Made by a program: the position numbers and the translations under genes
Origin: Aphelocoma coerulescens
Lineage: Eukaryota > Chordata > Aves > Passeriformes > Corvidae
Length of the DNA stretch: 64,000 nt
NCBI RefSeq assembly: GCF_041296385.1
Contig: NC_091020.1
Location: 26,283,001-26,347,000, forward strand
Direction: 5' to 3'
Part shown: positions 50,207 through 62,510 of the stretch, one piece after another
How the letters are laid out: each line of letters begins with the position of its first letter
Position numbering within the stretch: position 1 is the first letter of the stretch
The notes under the pieces: generated by a model
Database searches by the model: none
The model's input: only the letters and a program-made list of their open reading frames with translations
What the model was told of the DNA's origin: nothing

Positions 50207-53200
50207 TTTAAAAAAAATAAAAGGACATTTTTCCTCCTTGTAGTTTCAGTGCAATGAGTAACCCAAGCCAACCTATGCATTGATCATTTCCTTAGAGATA
50301 GATATGCTTGACTCCTGACCTGCAAAATTACCAACTTTTCTAGACACTTGTGCACACGTGTACATGCATGCAAAACCATTTATATAAATCCATACTTGTG
50401 TGTGAAAAATAACTTGTCAAATCAATGCAAATCCCATTGACATTCATCCTGTGTTTTTCATGTATTTTACTGAGGCAGAATGTTCGTGGAAAAAAACTAA
50501 TTTGCCCATCTGAAACAATTCACTTCCCTGCCAGCATTCCAGCAATAATTTTTTTTTTTAGTTTTAAAGATAAAACTTTTTTGTTTTGCTATTGTGGAAA
50601 GATTTATAACAATTTGCTGAAGCCTTAATTAACTTGAGAAACCATGGGAGTTGCCAGATAAAAACCATTCTTGGTAGAAAAAGCCAAGAAAATATGAATA
50701 CTTTCTTCCAGCTTGGAAGTCTGCTGCCTCATTTTTTTAATTAGTTACACTGCAGAAGGTTGGATTAGTCATGGAATCACCTGAAAGCTGTCATAAAAAC
50801 CCTCACAATTTTACTACTGAAATTACTCATAGGTTCTAAGATTTGAAGAATCTGACATTCATATCCCATATATTATGATGCTGAGTAAAACTTGAGACAA
50901 TACCTACTATCTTTAAGAGGCTCCTACACCTGAAAAAGGAGGAAAAAAATTTCTAATTTATGCTAAACCTAGCCAAGGAAAAAGGACGTTGAAAGTGAAT
51001 TTTCAGTAAGATCTGAAGAGAGAAACTCTGTGCTTATGAAAAACAAGTAGTTCACAGTCGTTATTAGGCACCAAAAAAATACAGGGGATGACTTCCTTGC
51101 TTTCACAAAGATCTGATTCAATCACACTCAGTAGGAGTGCAGAGTGTTTTTACTGCTGCTTGTGCCACTCTGGGTGTACAAGCGGCTGCAGGGGAACAGG
51201 CTGAGGCTGCTCTCTAACCTGAGAGAGATTTGTCTAAAATCTTCCCCAGTTTTGCTGTTGTTACAGCTGGACCAAGCCAGTGTGTTACAGTGCTACTAAA
51301 ATAAGAGTTTAGAGAAACCGAATCAAATCAATTGCGGGAAATAAATCACTGTGCTTATAAACAAGTACTTTTATTCTCACTGTTAGAGTCCTAGATCAAT
51401 TCAGCAGACCCCCCAGCAGGAATGGTCACAGCCACTTTCTCTGTGGTTTAATTGTAACACACACAGGATTTCAATAAATCATCCCTAAGCCAAGAAAGAA
51501 CAAAATGTGTCAATGCACACTGTAGTGGCCAGGAAAGGTCAATACAAGGACCCAAAGGCAGCACAGACCATCAGCCATCATGAACCACACTGAGAACCCT
51601 TTATTGCTTCTAGAGTACCTAGAGTACATGTCAGTCTTTCTTAGCCATAATAAGAACAGATCAGAGGGATGATGAACATTAAGGTGTCCTCTTCACTATG
51701 AGCTCCAGCATTCTCTCAAGTATTTTCCTACAGCAATTATCAAGACAGCATCCTCTGTTGTCATGACACTTTGTTATACCGTGGCTCTAAATACACATTC
51801 CAAAAATAAACCTGCTAGTACAAACAAGATCTCCATATGAGTGGCTGTGGGGGCATGAGAGTTAAGGAATGGCAACAGGATCACCCGAAAAGAAAAGGTT
51901 TCCATTTTGGGGTCTCAACCGATCCACCACTGACTGTACCTTGTAAAAGCAACATAAACCAGTAAACTCAGTAGCAGCAGGTCACATTAATATTAAAATA
52001 GCCATGCTGCAAGTACTGCAGACTAGAAGAGGATGTAAAACTACCAGAAAACTGCATTTAAAGTGGAAAAGTGACTTATGTTTGTCCTTATTACTATGAT
52101 GGAGAAAAAAAAATATAATCAATGTAGCACATCCAAAGCAACTACATTTTATTATCTCAGGCTTCATCTTTGCAGCCAAAGAAGGATTTATGCTGATTGA
52201 TTGAAAGCATTACCTAGAGTTTGTGCTATACTTTATTTATTTGCAAAGAAGGAGGCTCAGCACTCAATAGGTATTTATTGCATTGACCAGTTGTATCAAC
52301 GCTTTTGAAGTGCTATAAAACAGGCTAATCAGGTGAGCAACATTTATATTCATGCTTAGAGTGGTTACAAATGAATTGATCAAGTCTAAGGAAGCTTTCA
52401 ATAGATGAGGTTTTGCAGCCCAACACTTAAAAGATGTTGAGGCTCTTCTAAACATTACCTTAAGGATATTACATGGGAACTTCCCTGTGTGAAAACAAGC
52501 TGCTCAGCAAGTTTGGTTTTCCCCAGAGAGGGCTGCAAACTTGGAATAGCATGATTCCAGTATACTCCGGTGTAGTGTAACTGGTACATCTCTAACCCAT
52601 GGATGGGAGGAGCAAATTTGGTTTTACAACAACAACAGGGAAGTCATCACTACAGCCACTGGGCACACCTGCAAGGCCAAGTGTGACCAGCTTCAGAAAC
52701 TATGTGATATTTAGAAACATCTCTGTAAGAACACCGTGCAACTGCAGGAGCAAGACAGAGCAAAGGCACCGTGTATGTCCAGCTCCAGCCTGGATGGAAC
52801 ATGTCAAAAAAGGCATGGCAGTACTTCACTTGGTGTTTCCTTCAAGTATTCTGCAATGGAAGGAGAGCCAGCAGAATTTTTTATTTACAAACTAACAGGG
52901 CAGCATTTCTTCATCCAATATGGAACCAAGCCATCTTGTGTTGTGCTTCAGGAATTGTTACCTTTCAGATCAGATGTAAAGCCAAGCCAATGCCCTAATC
53001 CCAAGAATCATTAAAGATCCATCCTACTGCATTTTTTCATTAATGTTAATCCTGATGTCCTGGCAATATTCCCACAAAGATAATTGCTATTTGCCTCTGC
53101 AAATACTTCCCTTTGTTTCAACAGGGCCTAAGCAGACAAAAATCATCCCTATGCAACACCACCAGCATGTTTATCCTGTTCTTCCCCCAGGTTCTCTGCT

Positions 53201-55194
53201 TGCTGTATTGGGAACACGGTGTACTCATGTCTCTTTTAGCAGCAGCATTACACGGAGTCATTTCAGCAGGAAATGGTGCAATGCCACACGCAGAGTGGAA
53301 AGAGGGGTTTTGTCAACACTAGACTGAATATCCTCTTAGTGCTAAGAATTTCCTAAGTAAGCTGAAGCAAACACACATTATTCAATGTTAAGTCAGAATC
53401 TCCCCAAGTGTAAGAAGGGAAAAAACCAACCCTGAGACCAATGTGATTTTTATTGGACAGCAGGAGTGAGTGGCACTTGAGTGGGCAGACACCACACTGC
53501 ACCATACAGGACGCTGGCACCAAACCCCAGCTTCAAGACTCAGGGACATGGCATGCTTACATCTCCCCTCCTTCAGCCTCATTTTTAATTGGAATTATTT
53601 TATGTTCAGGAAGGTTGTTATTCACTAAGGGTAGGCTTTACCTCTTGGAAATTAAGCTAAACTTCAGGAATTTAACCTGGTCATATTGACACTTTGGACA
53701 ACGGGGAGGCACTCCTGGAGGGAAAAGTCTTTAAAAAAACATTTAAGACATTTTCTGGCTCATCCTTTGCAAGTTGCATCATCTCCTAGCAGGAGCTCAG
53801 GCACTAGCTTTTACAGTAGAGCAGTTTGTTCTTGCCTAACTTTAAACACAGAAGAGGTGTTTTAATTTAAGAAGATATTTGTCCAGAGCAAGTGTAGCAG
53901 AGACTAATCTCTCCATTCTCCAGAGCTGACAGCACAGTCCTTCCAACAAACATGAGAGATGTGGGAACTATTTAAAGAAAACCTTAGCCAGCTGCATGCA
54001 GCACACTGCATGAAACAATATTCCTACAATCCTGTTATATATCATTAAATACACAGGGTGGAACATCCTTTGCTTGACATTATTGTTTAATGGCACAAGG
54101 TAATAGCCATCAAGTTACTATATGAAATCCCAAAATATTCAAAACAGGGGGGAGGGACAAGGGGGTAAACCTACAAACTGGGACCTGTTAATGGGGTGCT
54201 GGCTTCTTTTCAGGTTCCAATAATCCATGGGCACAATGGGTTCACTTTTTACCCCTTTAAGCTGGCACAGGTCAGAGAGCCCATGCCCTCATTCTCAGGT
54301 CACCAGGCTGCAGGAGCCAAACACTTTTCAGTTTCTGGGCAAGCAGCAGGTTTCGAATCTGTACATGGCATACTCAAGACTGCTCAATGCATAATAAAGT
54401 ACCTTCTTTTTGCAACCTCATCTCTCCTTTAGGTAAAGCATGGACAATTTTAAGGAGAAATTGTAAGATTTTTTTTCTCTCACTGCTGAGCTAGCACAGC
54501 CAATATATCATCACTCCCATTTTCCTCCTTCCCATCATTGCTTGTCAGTCACAATTAGAATCGCTGCTCAGCTCCTGGATTGCTGCTTATGAACAAAGGC
54601 AACTTTGAAAAACAAAAAAAGTCAACTTCAAACCATCTGATCTCTCCTTTCATCCCTAGCCAACAGCAAACAACACTAAAACACAACAAAAACCAGATGT
54701 TCATGCATTCAACAGAAATGATCAGAAACATGTCACTGTCTTAATCCAAGTATTAAAAATGCAACAATCAAAATGAGGTATTAACAAGGGACTAAAGGAC
54801 TTAGAGAGTACCCAGTGGTGTTCCTATCGTTACCAAGAAATTACTTTTACGGCTATTCTGCTTTTTGAAAGTTTTGTAACAGATCATTAATTTGACACAG
54901 AGCAGAAACTTTCACCCAAACACAGTCCCAGTTTTTGAGTGGTACTAATATAGCCATACAATTTGTCAAACTTTTATCAAAATGTATCAAAACAAATTCT
55001 TTACTATATTCTGGAAGATGAAAAACACTCTGCAGATAGAATGCTGGATATAATTCAGTCAGTCAAGATATTCGTGTTCATCAGAAATCAAAGGCAGTAA
55101 ATTGTTGCCGCGCATGTGGCAGTGCCCACAGCAGCAGAGCATTCAGAGGACAGGTGGACAGGACTCCAGAACACAGAGGTCTGATTCTCACCCA
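50207..55194. other. Non-coding stretch, nothing recognised
   Basis: AT-rich sequence. Overlapping frames at 52599-53014 and 53043-53327 occur in more than one phase and lack any domain. The last 110 bases before the LTR are richer in G and C and include CCGCGC, but no element boundary could be set there. Confidence 0.5.
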
Positions 55195-55470
55195 TGTTAC
55201 GGCGAGTTCTCATGGTCCTAGCGGGTCCTAGTTTACATGTTTTAAGTTTATTGGTTTAGGAGTTCTCCACCCAGTTTTTATGTATAAGTTCATGTTTATG
55301 TATTTCCCCTAGTTGCTTATGTATTAGTTCTGATAAATTCTCCCTTCTTTGACACCCCATTGGTCTATTCATATAATTCCCTCCCCTAAGTTATCCCTAT
55401 TGGTTATTCCCCTGTTATCGCCTCCTCCTCAGTCGATCCCCATTGGTTGTTTCCCTTTGTTCCACCCCTG

Positions 55471-55478
55471 TATAAAAG
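55471..55478 (+). promoter_or_regulatory. LTR TATA box
   Basis: TATAAAAG lies 49 bases before the AATAAA signal and about 25 bases downstream of the nearest ATTGG box, as expected in a compact retroviral promoter. Initiation would be expected near 55500. Confidence 0.7.
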
Positions 55479-55526
55479 TGCGCTCTCCCCTTTTTCCTGC
55501 TATTTGTCCTTGGACCTTCCACTGGC

Positions 55527-55532
55527 AATAAA
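55527..55532 (+). terminator. LTR polyadenylation signal AATAAA
   Basis: AATAAA sits in the presumed R region and is followed by a T/G-containing stretch. It would mark 3' ends of transcripts ending in this LTR. Confidence 0.65.
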
Positions 55533-55602
55533 CCACTTGGAGTCTACACAGAGACCCCTCTGTCATCCTTTGCCTCTGCCGATGCTTCTACACCACCTTT
55601 GT

Positions 55603-55620
55603 TTGGGGCTCGCGCTCCCA
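55603..55620 (+). other. Possible retroviral primer-binding site
   Basis: TTGGGGCTCGCGCTCCCA begins 10 bases after the provisional LTR end. Its first part resembles the proline-tRNA-complementary site (TGGGGGCTCG) used by many class I elements, but one G is missing and the second half diverges. The identification is suggestive only. Confidence 0.35.
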
Positions 55621-56395
55621 AATGAGCCAGCTCTCCGTGCAAGCTGCAGCTGACAGCTTTCCCTGCAGGCTGCAGGTGACCCCTGCCTGCAGTAGCAGAA
55701 GCCAAGGACGTCTGCAGCTGGACACTGTGCTGCCTCAGGCAGCCCCAACAGTGTCAGTAAATGAGGTTCAGCTTTGCACAGGATGTGTAGAACAACATTG
55801 CTTGTCTAATGGGAATTGCGTAGCTATCGCTCCACCTAGAAGCACTTACAGTTTGAACACGACATGACAACTTGCTTTTCATCACTTCCCATGAGTGTTC
55901 TGGCTGATGAGACTCTACAGGATTTGCAGCCGAGACTGATGGTAATACCTGGCCATGTATTAAGGTTGGCATTGGAGAGACACATAGTTTAAAGTCCAAA
56001 GCTGGACTAGAGATGATAGAGCATAAACCAAAAACCATTAAACCAAAACGGGACGAAGCTCTACTGATGGTGCTCAAACTGCCCCTGTACTTCCACAACA
56101 GGGGCATTAATTTCAGTAGTTGGTTCTGGTGGATGTTGGATATAGGGTCGCAATCCAAGATTCACTGGGTAGGTTGTTGTTCTCCTTCATCCTCACCAAA
56201 ACACCAGTTCATACAGGTCTTAGACATGGTCTCTCAGATCAGAGAAAAATTCAGGAAAGAAACTGTCAGCAAAAAATCTTCCTCCTATCCAAACAAACTG
56301 GTACTAACACCTGAGGGATATAAAACCCATGACCACACATTAGTGATAACTAGCACATCTACAAATTTAAGATCGTGAATATTTAATATCTCAAT
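55621..56395 (+). pseudogene. Broken internal sequence of the ERV, class uncertain
   Basis: Downstream of the LTR the sequence stays less AT-rich than the surroundings to about 56150 and is open in successive different plus-strand frames (55622-55867 and 56013-56378). Stops and frame changes lie between them, as expected in a decayed retroviral internal region. I could not assign it to gag, pol or env. It has no intact gene and no 3' LTR, so the provirus is truncated or rearranged. The right boundary is a guess based on composition. A chance open stretch unrelated to the LTR is possible. Confidence 0.35.
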
Positions 56396-58889
56396 TCAAA
56401 GTAAGGGGAGCACCCAAACAATGCCAAGGGGAAAGGGAAAGAAAACCAATCCACAAGTTCCCTGAGAGCAAATGGTGTCACAGGGACTAAAATTTTGGGA
56501 AGACTTCTGTGTTGATGGACAAACAACATCAGAGGTCAGAGATACTCTGTATGCATGTCATTACCTGCAACACCATTTCATTGCAGCTGACATGTCTACA
56601 GCAAGGACTTCCAGCTGCCAATGTTTACTGAGCTGAAAAAGGTCAAAGAAATAGAACTGACCTTTTCAGGTAGGCCTGCTGGGTAAATGTGAGGCATTGC
56701 TAGGCTTGAAAATGGATTAAAGGGGGCAGAGGGGGAGGAAAGCTCTTACAAGAGCCTCCGTGGGTAAAAGCCAGCAGTGCCCCCACCCCATCTAGTGAGC
56801 TCTCAGCAGTCATTTGGGCTTCACTTTGTTTTCAGAGTAGGGGCTTTTCACCAAGTGTCACACGTGGACAGCAGGAGTGGGTCTATACAAAGACTGGAAA
56901 GCTCTCCTTCTCAGTCACCTAGGAAGGCAGACCCAAAATGAGCCTGCAGGTGCATCCTGTACCTTACTGCTGTCACCACTTGACAGACACAGAAACAGTG
57001 GCATTAATTTTCCATCAAATCTTCATTTCCCCATGGTCCTTCCTTTAGGGAGAAGGGAGCACTTTGTCTCTCGAGGCCAGGGACAGAAGCTGCCTTAGCT
57101 TTGCATAGTCAGGAGTTTATCAGTGAGCTCCTCTAACACCCCAGCTCTTCAGCAGTAAGAATTACCCAGGCACTCGCTCTCATTTCAGCCCACAGCACTG
57201 TGTTATCTCTTCTGTCAGTGCTACCAAGACCTCTTTAGGAAGTGTCAACAGAACAGAATTGCAGAAGGTTGTATTTACCAGACACACTGAACATGCCTGA
57301 TCCAACATCAACGTGCTGCTGCTTCTTTGCCTTTCCACAGGAAACACTGAGCAACTCCGAAAAGATCAAATTACATTAAGGCAAGCTTAGCCCAACCCTC
57401 AGTATTTTCAAAAAAATCTCAGACCAAGAGCTGACATCCAGGTTTTCAAGAAATGAGCATTCACGACATTAAAGACTGCATGCAGGAGGAGAGCAACTGC
57501 TGGGTGATGTCCTCCTTTGGAGCTCCTGACAATAGCTAGATATTGGGGGAAAAGCACTGCACCAGGAACGCCTGGCCTTTGGGTGCAGTTTTTCTCTGTG
57601 CTTTCAGAATCTTGTCTCACTGCTTCCAGACTGTGGAGGACATGCACAGGGTAGAAATAAGGTCCTTACACAAACCCAGGAGCAGCAATAGCTCCTGTGA
57701 AGTGGCAGGTTCAAACACAAACCCCACACTTTTGAAACCATAGCAAAATTTTTAGGAGTACAGCTACTCAACTTGCTGTGGTCATATTAGCACGAAGATG
57801 CTATTGTGAAGTCACAAATACAAATGGACAGCAGCCAACAATATGAAAGCTTCATAATTACTTTCTTTTAATATAGCAAAACACTGACTCAAAAAACATA
57901 TTCATCATAACTGTATCATTCTTTCATATCATGTTAAAATTCAACATTTTTGTGACTTAAAAGCCTGCTGAAGCAAGTGACTATCACCAAGTCAAATGGA
58001 CATGAAAATAAACAAGCAGAAAAAGAAATACAGACTGACCAGTAACACATTTAGAACAGTCCTGCCATTTGAAGAGAGCATGTCATTTCACATGCCAGAG
58101 CAGTATTTCCCTTTGTATGGCTTTTTATTTTACTTTTTCCCTAGAACATTCAAGTGCATCTTTAATGTATTATTCAAACAGAACGAATGATTAATTAATC
58201 AAAACTCCGTTGTATAGGGAGAAGAAAACTGGGCTCTTGTGCAACACCCGGCCAGATGCTCCAACTTAAAGGGAATCATAAGGGAGGATGTGTCAGCAGT
58301 AGTGCTTAATTATGCAGTAAAAAAAGATGGAATTTCAGAGACAGCTTTTAGGGGTTTAGCAGAATCTCTTTTCAGTGCTTCTCTTCACCATATATAAACC
58401 ATGTGCCCCTTTCCATATCCTATCTACCAGAGACACTGCAGCAAAGAATGCTTGATCCAGTATCACGGAAACTGGCTTGGATGAACCATGAGCAGCTGCA
58501 TTCAAAACTGAGCAATGAACTGTCCCTAAAATAAACTGTTTTAAATGACAAGTGTCTCTTGTGTGTATCTCAGTACTTTTTAGGTAAGGAAGACAGACCG
58601 TGTAACAAACCAGGAATCCGCTGTGGAATTAAGAAGGTTCTTCTCTGCTTTTGGCTTTGTTGAGCTACATAAGCCTGCTCCATTCTTGGTGTTTCTCTTT
58701 CCTTTCCCACACTGCATCTTTTTAAAGCTGATAATTCAGCCCTCAAAAAAAATTACCAAAAAAAAAAAAGGAATTTAAAATTGTTTCAAATGCTTAAAAC
58801 CATTCTAATACATTATCCTAATCCCATCTAGGATAGGTTTGAGCAGGGCTTTTTCAAAAAGGGAACAAATTTCTTTCCAGGCTTGTCAT
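56396..58889. other. Non-coding stretch, nothing recognised
   Basis: Mixed-composition sequence, then AT-rich. Short overlapping frames only. An A run of about 11 bases lies near 58758-58769. No repeat family recognised. Confidence 0.5.
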
Positions 58890-59165
58890 GGGCAGGAGAG
58901 GAATCAAAACCTGCAATACCTACAAAGAAAATGCAAACTGGGTATTAAGAGAAAATTTCCTTACAGCAATAGCAATGACGTATGAGAACAGGTTGCTCAA
59001 ATTTTCTGTGGAGCTTCTATTCTCAGTATCCCAGACATTCTGAAGAATAGACTGGATACACTTCTGTCCAAACTAGTTCAGGTTGAGTTGCTCTTGCAAC
59101 AGGGCAGAAATTAGCTATATGAGCTCTCATGATACCTTCCAGCTCTATTTTTCTAGAATTCCACA
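58890..59165 (+). mobile_element. Degraded CR1 LINE 3' end
   Basis: Family-order phrases can be followed despite heavy divergence: 'gagaggaatcaaaacctgcaa', 'gggtattaagagaaaatttcc', 'gagaacaggttgctcaa', 'agaatagactggatacactt', 'tgataccttccagctctattt'. They correspond to the CR1 3' region up to its terminal part. This older copy is 5'-truncated and non-coding. Confidence 0.65.
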
Positions 59166-60645
59166 TTTTATAAGATCAGAAATTTAAGTTTTAAATTAGC
59201 ATATCTTTTTCAAAGGATTGAGCTCTTCGCTGTTTCCATTCATGAAAATATTTGTATTTGTCTTAATTCAACTATACATAAGAAAATAAGTTCTTCAGTT
59301 TTTTTCTTTTAATGTTTTGCACAACATAACATTTTGCCTCTGGTTAATACTCCAAATCAGAAGCTGCAGGAAAACATCAGCCCAAATAACTGATTTTTTT
59401 TCCCTGTCATTTAAAACACAAGGTAAGGTTTTAAGGGATTAAAAATAACGTAACAAAAATAGGGAATGAAATAACTGTATACTACTCATCAGTCCTAGAG
59501 CTGAAAGACCACTAATTTGGCTCCAACCAGTGTTATTTATCTTGAGAATCACTACCTGAAGCCCTTAAGTTAGAAAAAAAAAAAGTCTAAACATCTGGTT
59601 CAAGTACATGCAAAATCTGCGGATAGAAAATTTATCATTTTGAAGATTCATATTTACTGACAATTCTTTATTGTCCCCTCAACTCCGTATTTCTTTCCCT
59701 TACCTCCTGCATCCTTCTCAAGGTCACACCTTTCCACTTTCACAATCACATGCATTATCAAACTGCAGTATCATGACATGGTAATGATGAACACAGCAAG
59801 GGCAGTAGACTCAAGGAAGAGTTATCCATGAGGAACAGACCACCACAGCAGTGCTGCCTCAGCCATACTGTTAAACTTTCTAATTTAACTACCTAAATGG
59901 GCAATATGGTTTTTGCTTTTCCCAAGAAAACATACACCTGTATGCAGAACCAGGACATAACCACAAAAAAAATATAAAATAAACACTCAAAAATATGCAA
60001 TATGAGCAAAGCCAACTGCTTCCTGGATACTTTTTCTAGGTGAGAAGTAACTGGCAGATGCAGCTGTCCATCCTGAATTTAAAGAGATCACTCTGCTTAG
60101 GTCCTTTAGAACAACAGCCAGTAAAATAAGTCTGTAAAAAAGTGAAGCCAATTACTCATTGTTTGTTCTTTTTCTGAAAGGTGACAATTGCTAAGGGCAA
60201 AGTACAATGATACACAGGTATCTGAACCGACTGTGCCTGAATCAGCCAGTGTGTCCAAATGGCCTCAGGTGAAACCAAGGTGACTGAGGAGGCCTCTGGA
60301 AGTCGGGCAGCCCTGCTGCATGACTACTCTTGAGCTAATTAGCCCTTTCAAGAAACAGGAATAATTAGTGTAATTTGAGTACCTTGCTACAAAAGGCACA
60401 TTACCTCCAGGCACCTCTGCCTCGTGCAGCAGTAGGCAGACCTTGAGAGCTGGACAGCTGGGCTTCTACCAGAGTCGTGCCTATAACACATTGATGCTGG
60501 CAAATTGCTAAATCCTCCTCAAAAATTTAATTTCCATGCTTATTGCTACTCCTTCTCCATTTGCTCTCTGTTGTTGCAGATTAATTTTTTTAAGACCTAA
60601 CCCATTAGGGCTTTGGCTAGTTTGATCTTTTACACTTACGCTGAC
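59166..60645. other. Non-coding stretch, nothing recognised
   Basis: AT-rich sequence with a run of about 11 A near 59574-59584. No gene, element or RNA recognised. Confidence 0.5.
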
Positions 60646-60702
60646 ATGGGTGATGCAAAATGGGTTGTTAATGGGTGTATGATGATGCAAAATGGGTTGT
60701 TA
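60646..60702. repeat. Tandem duplication with indel
   Basis: A 25 bp unit (60646-60670) is followed at once by a 32 bp version (60671-60702). Both start ATGGGTG and end with the same TGATGCAAAATGGGTTGTTA block, and the second carries 7 extra bases. This looks like recent local duplication followed by a small indel, or slippage at a second site. Confidence 0.85.
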
Positions 60703-62200
60703 CATCATCTTTCTTTTGATCAAAGGAGGTTAATTTTACTTAATACTAGTTATGACAAAAGCTAACCTATAGGTTTCCCTATAACCTGATTTTTTTCATG
60801 TCACTGAATCAGGAATGACTGGTTAGCAAGTGCCAGCAAGACTGGTCCTTTGGTTGGTTGTGAACACTAACATGTCTTAATCCAGCTAGGTTAAACTGTT
60901 TCAGTTTTTCAGAAGTCCAGCATCTCCCTTAAACATCTCCCTTAACTCCCCTAGAGATACAAGATCCATCAAATATGTGTATGATTGTGTCCGTTCTTCC
61001 AAGTATCCTCTCTGCTGCCCAAAACACTGTGCACCATTAGCATCAGAGTCCAGACAGCCCTCAGACTAATAAGAACAGTCCTAAGAAGCAGCTTGAGCTG
61101 ATTTTCTTTCCCCTAGCCAATATGTCCAGCTCTTTTTACATTTGTTCAAGCATCTCTGTGAGGTGTATGACCAGGAGGTATCTGTCTGACTCCACTTTGT
61201 GCTCCGTTCAGGAAGGACAGAAAAAAAACCCCACCAATATGTTTCCCCCTTTCCAAGAGAGCAGAGCAGTTAAAAAGAGTCAGCAAATAGTCATTACAAA
61301 CCCAAGCCTTGCTTTCCACATTTGCACATCAGATGTGGTGATGAAGATGGTCAGAGTAACAAGAAGACAGAGTAGCAATGCTACAGATTCCCTAAGAAAT
61401 TTCAGTCCATGTTTGGCATCCTTTAAGGGAAATGAAAACAATTAACTCTTGTTTTTTTCTTCACCGGCAATGGAACAAAGCTATTTAATTTTAGAACAAG
61501 AATCATCTCCTGTCTTTCATCTAAGGGCAGGCACAGGAAGGTTGAAAGGTCACAAATCTAATGTCCACAGGCAAAACCATGGCTGTGTCACTGCTCATCA
61601 CCAAGGAGTGGGGACAGGTGACAGGTCTGGAGCTGTTAGATACATCCCCAGCCTGATGGTGTCCTCAGGCTTGCTCCATTGGCCAATGTGGTCCTAAAAC
61701 TGCCAGAACAGACAGCAAGGGGGTAGCTTTGCTCTAGTGCACCCTTGACTCCCTGTGCACACATCAGTCAGTAAGGAATGACTTTGCACTTGAATTCAGA
61801 TTTTTGTTGGAACTCCTGCTTTGAACACAAACCAATGTGACTGTCTTCAGTATGGACACTGCAGGGGTCCATCTCTGCAAATCCAGATGCAAGGGTCACA
61901 GCTGTACAGTCACGCTGCCAGGCCACTGATTGATTCTCTTAATTCAAGTGCCTGATCCCTTCTATTACAGCTCCTCTTCCCCTTGATGGCTCACATCCCA
62001 GCCACCAGATTATCCTTCATTCTGAGGATCTAGGGTGCCCTTTGCCAGCTGCATCCAATTTTGCACCTATTCTTCATCTCCATTTCCACTACCAAAGTAC
62101 TTCAAGATAGTTCTTCATGCAGATCAAGGCTGAGTGTTTAAAAGTGTATCACTTGTGAGCTCTTCCGCTGGGCCCTTCCTTCCAAGAAGCCCATCTGACT
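60703..62200. other. Non-coding stretch, nothing recognised
   Basis: Mixed-composition sequence. A 107-codon plus-strand frame at 61122-61445 has no recognisable domain. The region from about 61750 may be the far end of the CR1 copy to its right, but I could not follow the family consensus there. Confidence 0.45.
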
Positions 62201-62510
62201 TCAGTATCTGATTGCTGAATAGAGGAGGGTACCCAGTTCCCTGGATCTGCTCCTGTTAATACAACCCAGGATACTGTGAGCCATCCTCATTGCCATGCAC
62301 TTGGCTTGGTTTACCTGCAGCCCACCCACCAAGGCACTCCCTCTGCAGACCTGCTCCCCACTCAGGCTGTTCCCTGGGGCTTATTTCACCCCAGGCCCAG
62401 AACTGCTTAGGTCCCTCTGAATGGCAGCCCTGCCCCTGAGCTATTTACTGTCGAGGACCCCAACTCTGGTGTCATTTGGGAAACGTTATCTCCAACATTT
62501 CTTTTGTCAC
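62201..62510 (-). mobile_element. CR1 LINE internal/3' region fragment
   Basis: The plus strand reads as the reverse of CR1: 'gaggagggtacccagttccctgg', 'aacccaggatactgtgagcc', 'ctgcttaggtccctctgaatggcagccctgcc' and 'ggtgtcatttgggaaacg'. They correspond to antisense CR1 blocks ('ccaggatgccgttggcc', 'ccaggtccctctg..tggc', 'ttggtgtcatctgcaaa'). The copy covers a part of the LINE upstream of the terminal segment, lacks an open frame and is diverged. Confidence 0.75.

Larger units (their letters stand above)
55195..55592 (+). mobile_element. Endogenous retrovirus LTR
   Basis: The stretch starts TGTTACGG and has LTR layout in order: a U3 with four ATTGG (reverse CCAAT) boxes at 55250, 55359, 55399 and 55442; a TATAAAAG box at 55471-55478; an AATAAA polyadenylation signal at 55527-55532; and a short U5 ending near CTACA at 55592. 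The 3' boundary is provisional. This is the arrangement of a simple class I (gammaretrovirus-like) LTR. The promoter elements look intact, so residual transcription is possible. No matching second LTR was found downstream. Confidence 0.78.

Noticed and set aside
55754..56158. 134-codon minus-strand frame opposite the ERV remnant
   Set aside because: It is antisense to the LTR direction and shows no recognisable protein character; the plus-strand remnants explain the region better.
55189..56416. CACCCA on both sides of the ERV-like region as a target duplication
   Set aside because: CACCCA precedes the LTR at 55189-55194 and recurs at 56411-56416, but the sequence before the second copy does not end in CA as an LTR should, and a 6-base match within about 1.2 kb is expected by chance fairly often.
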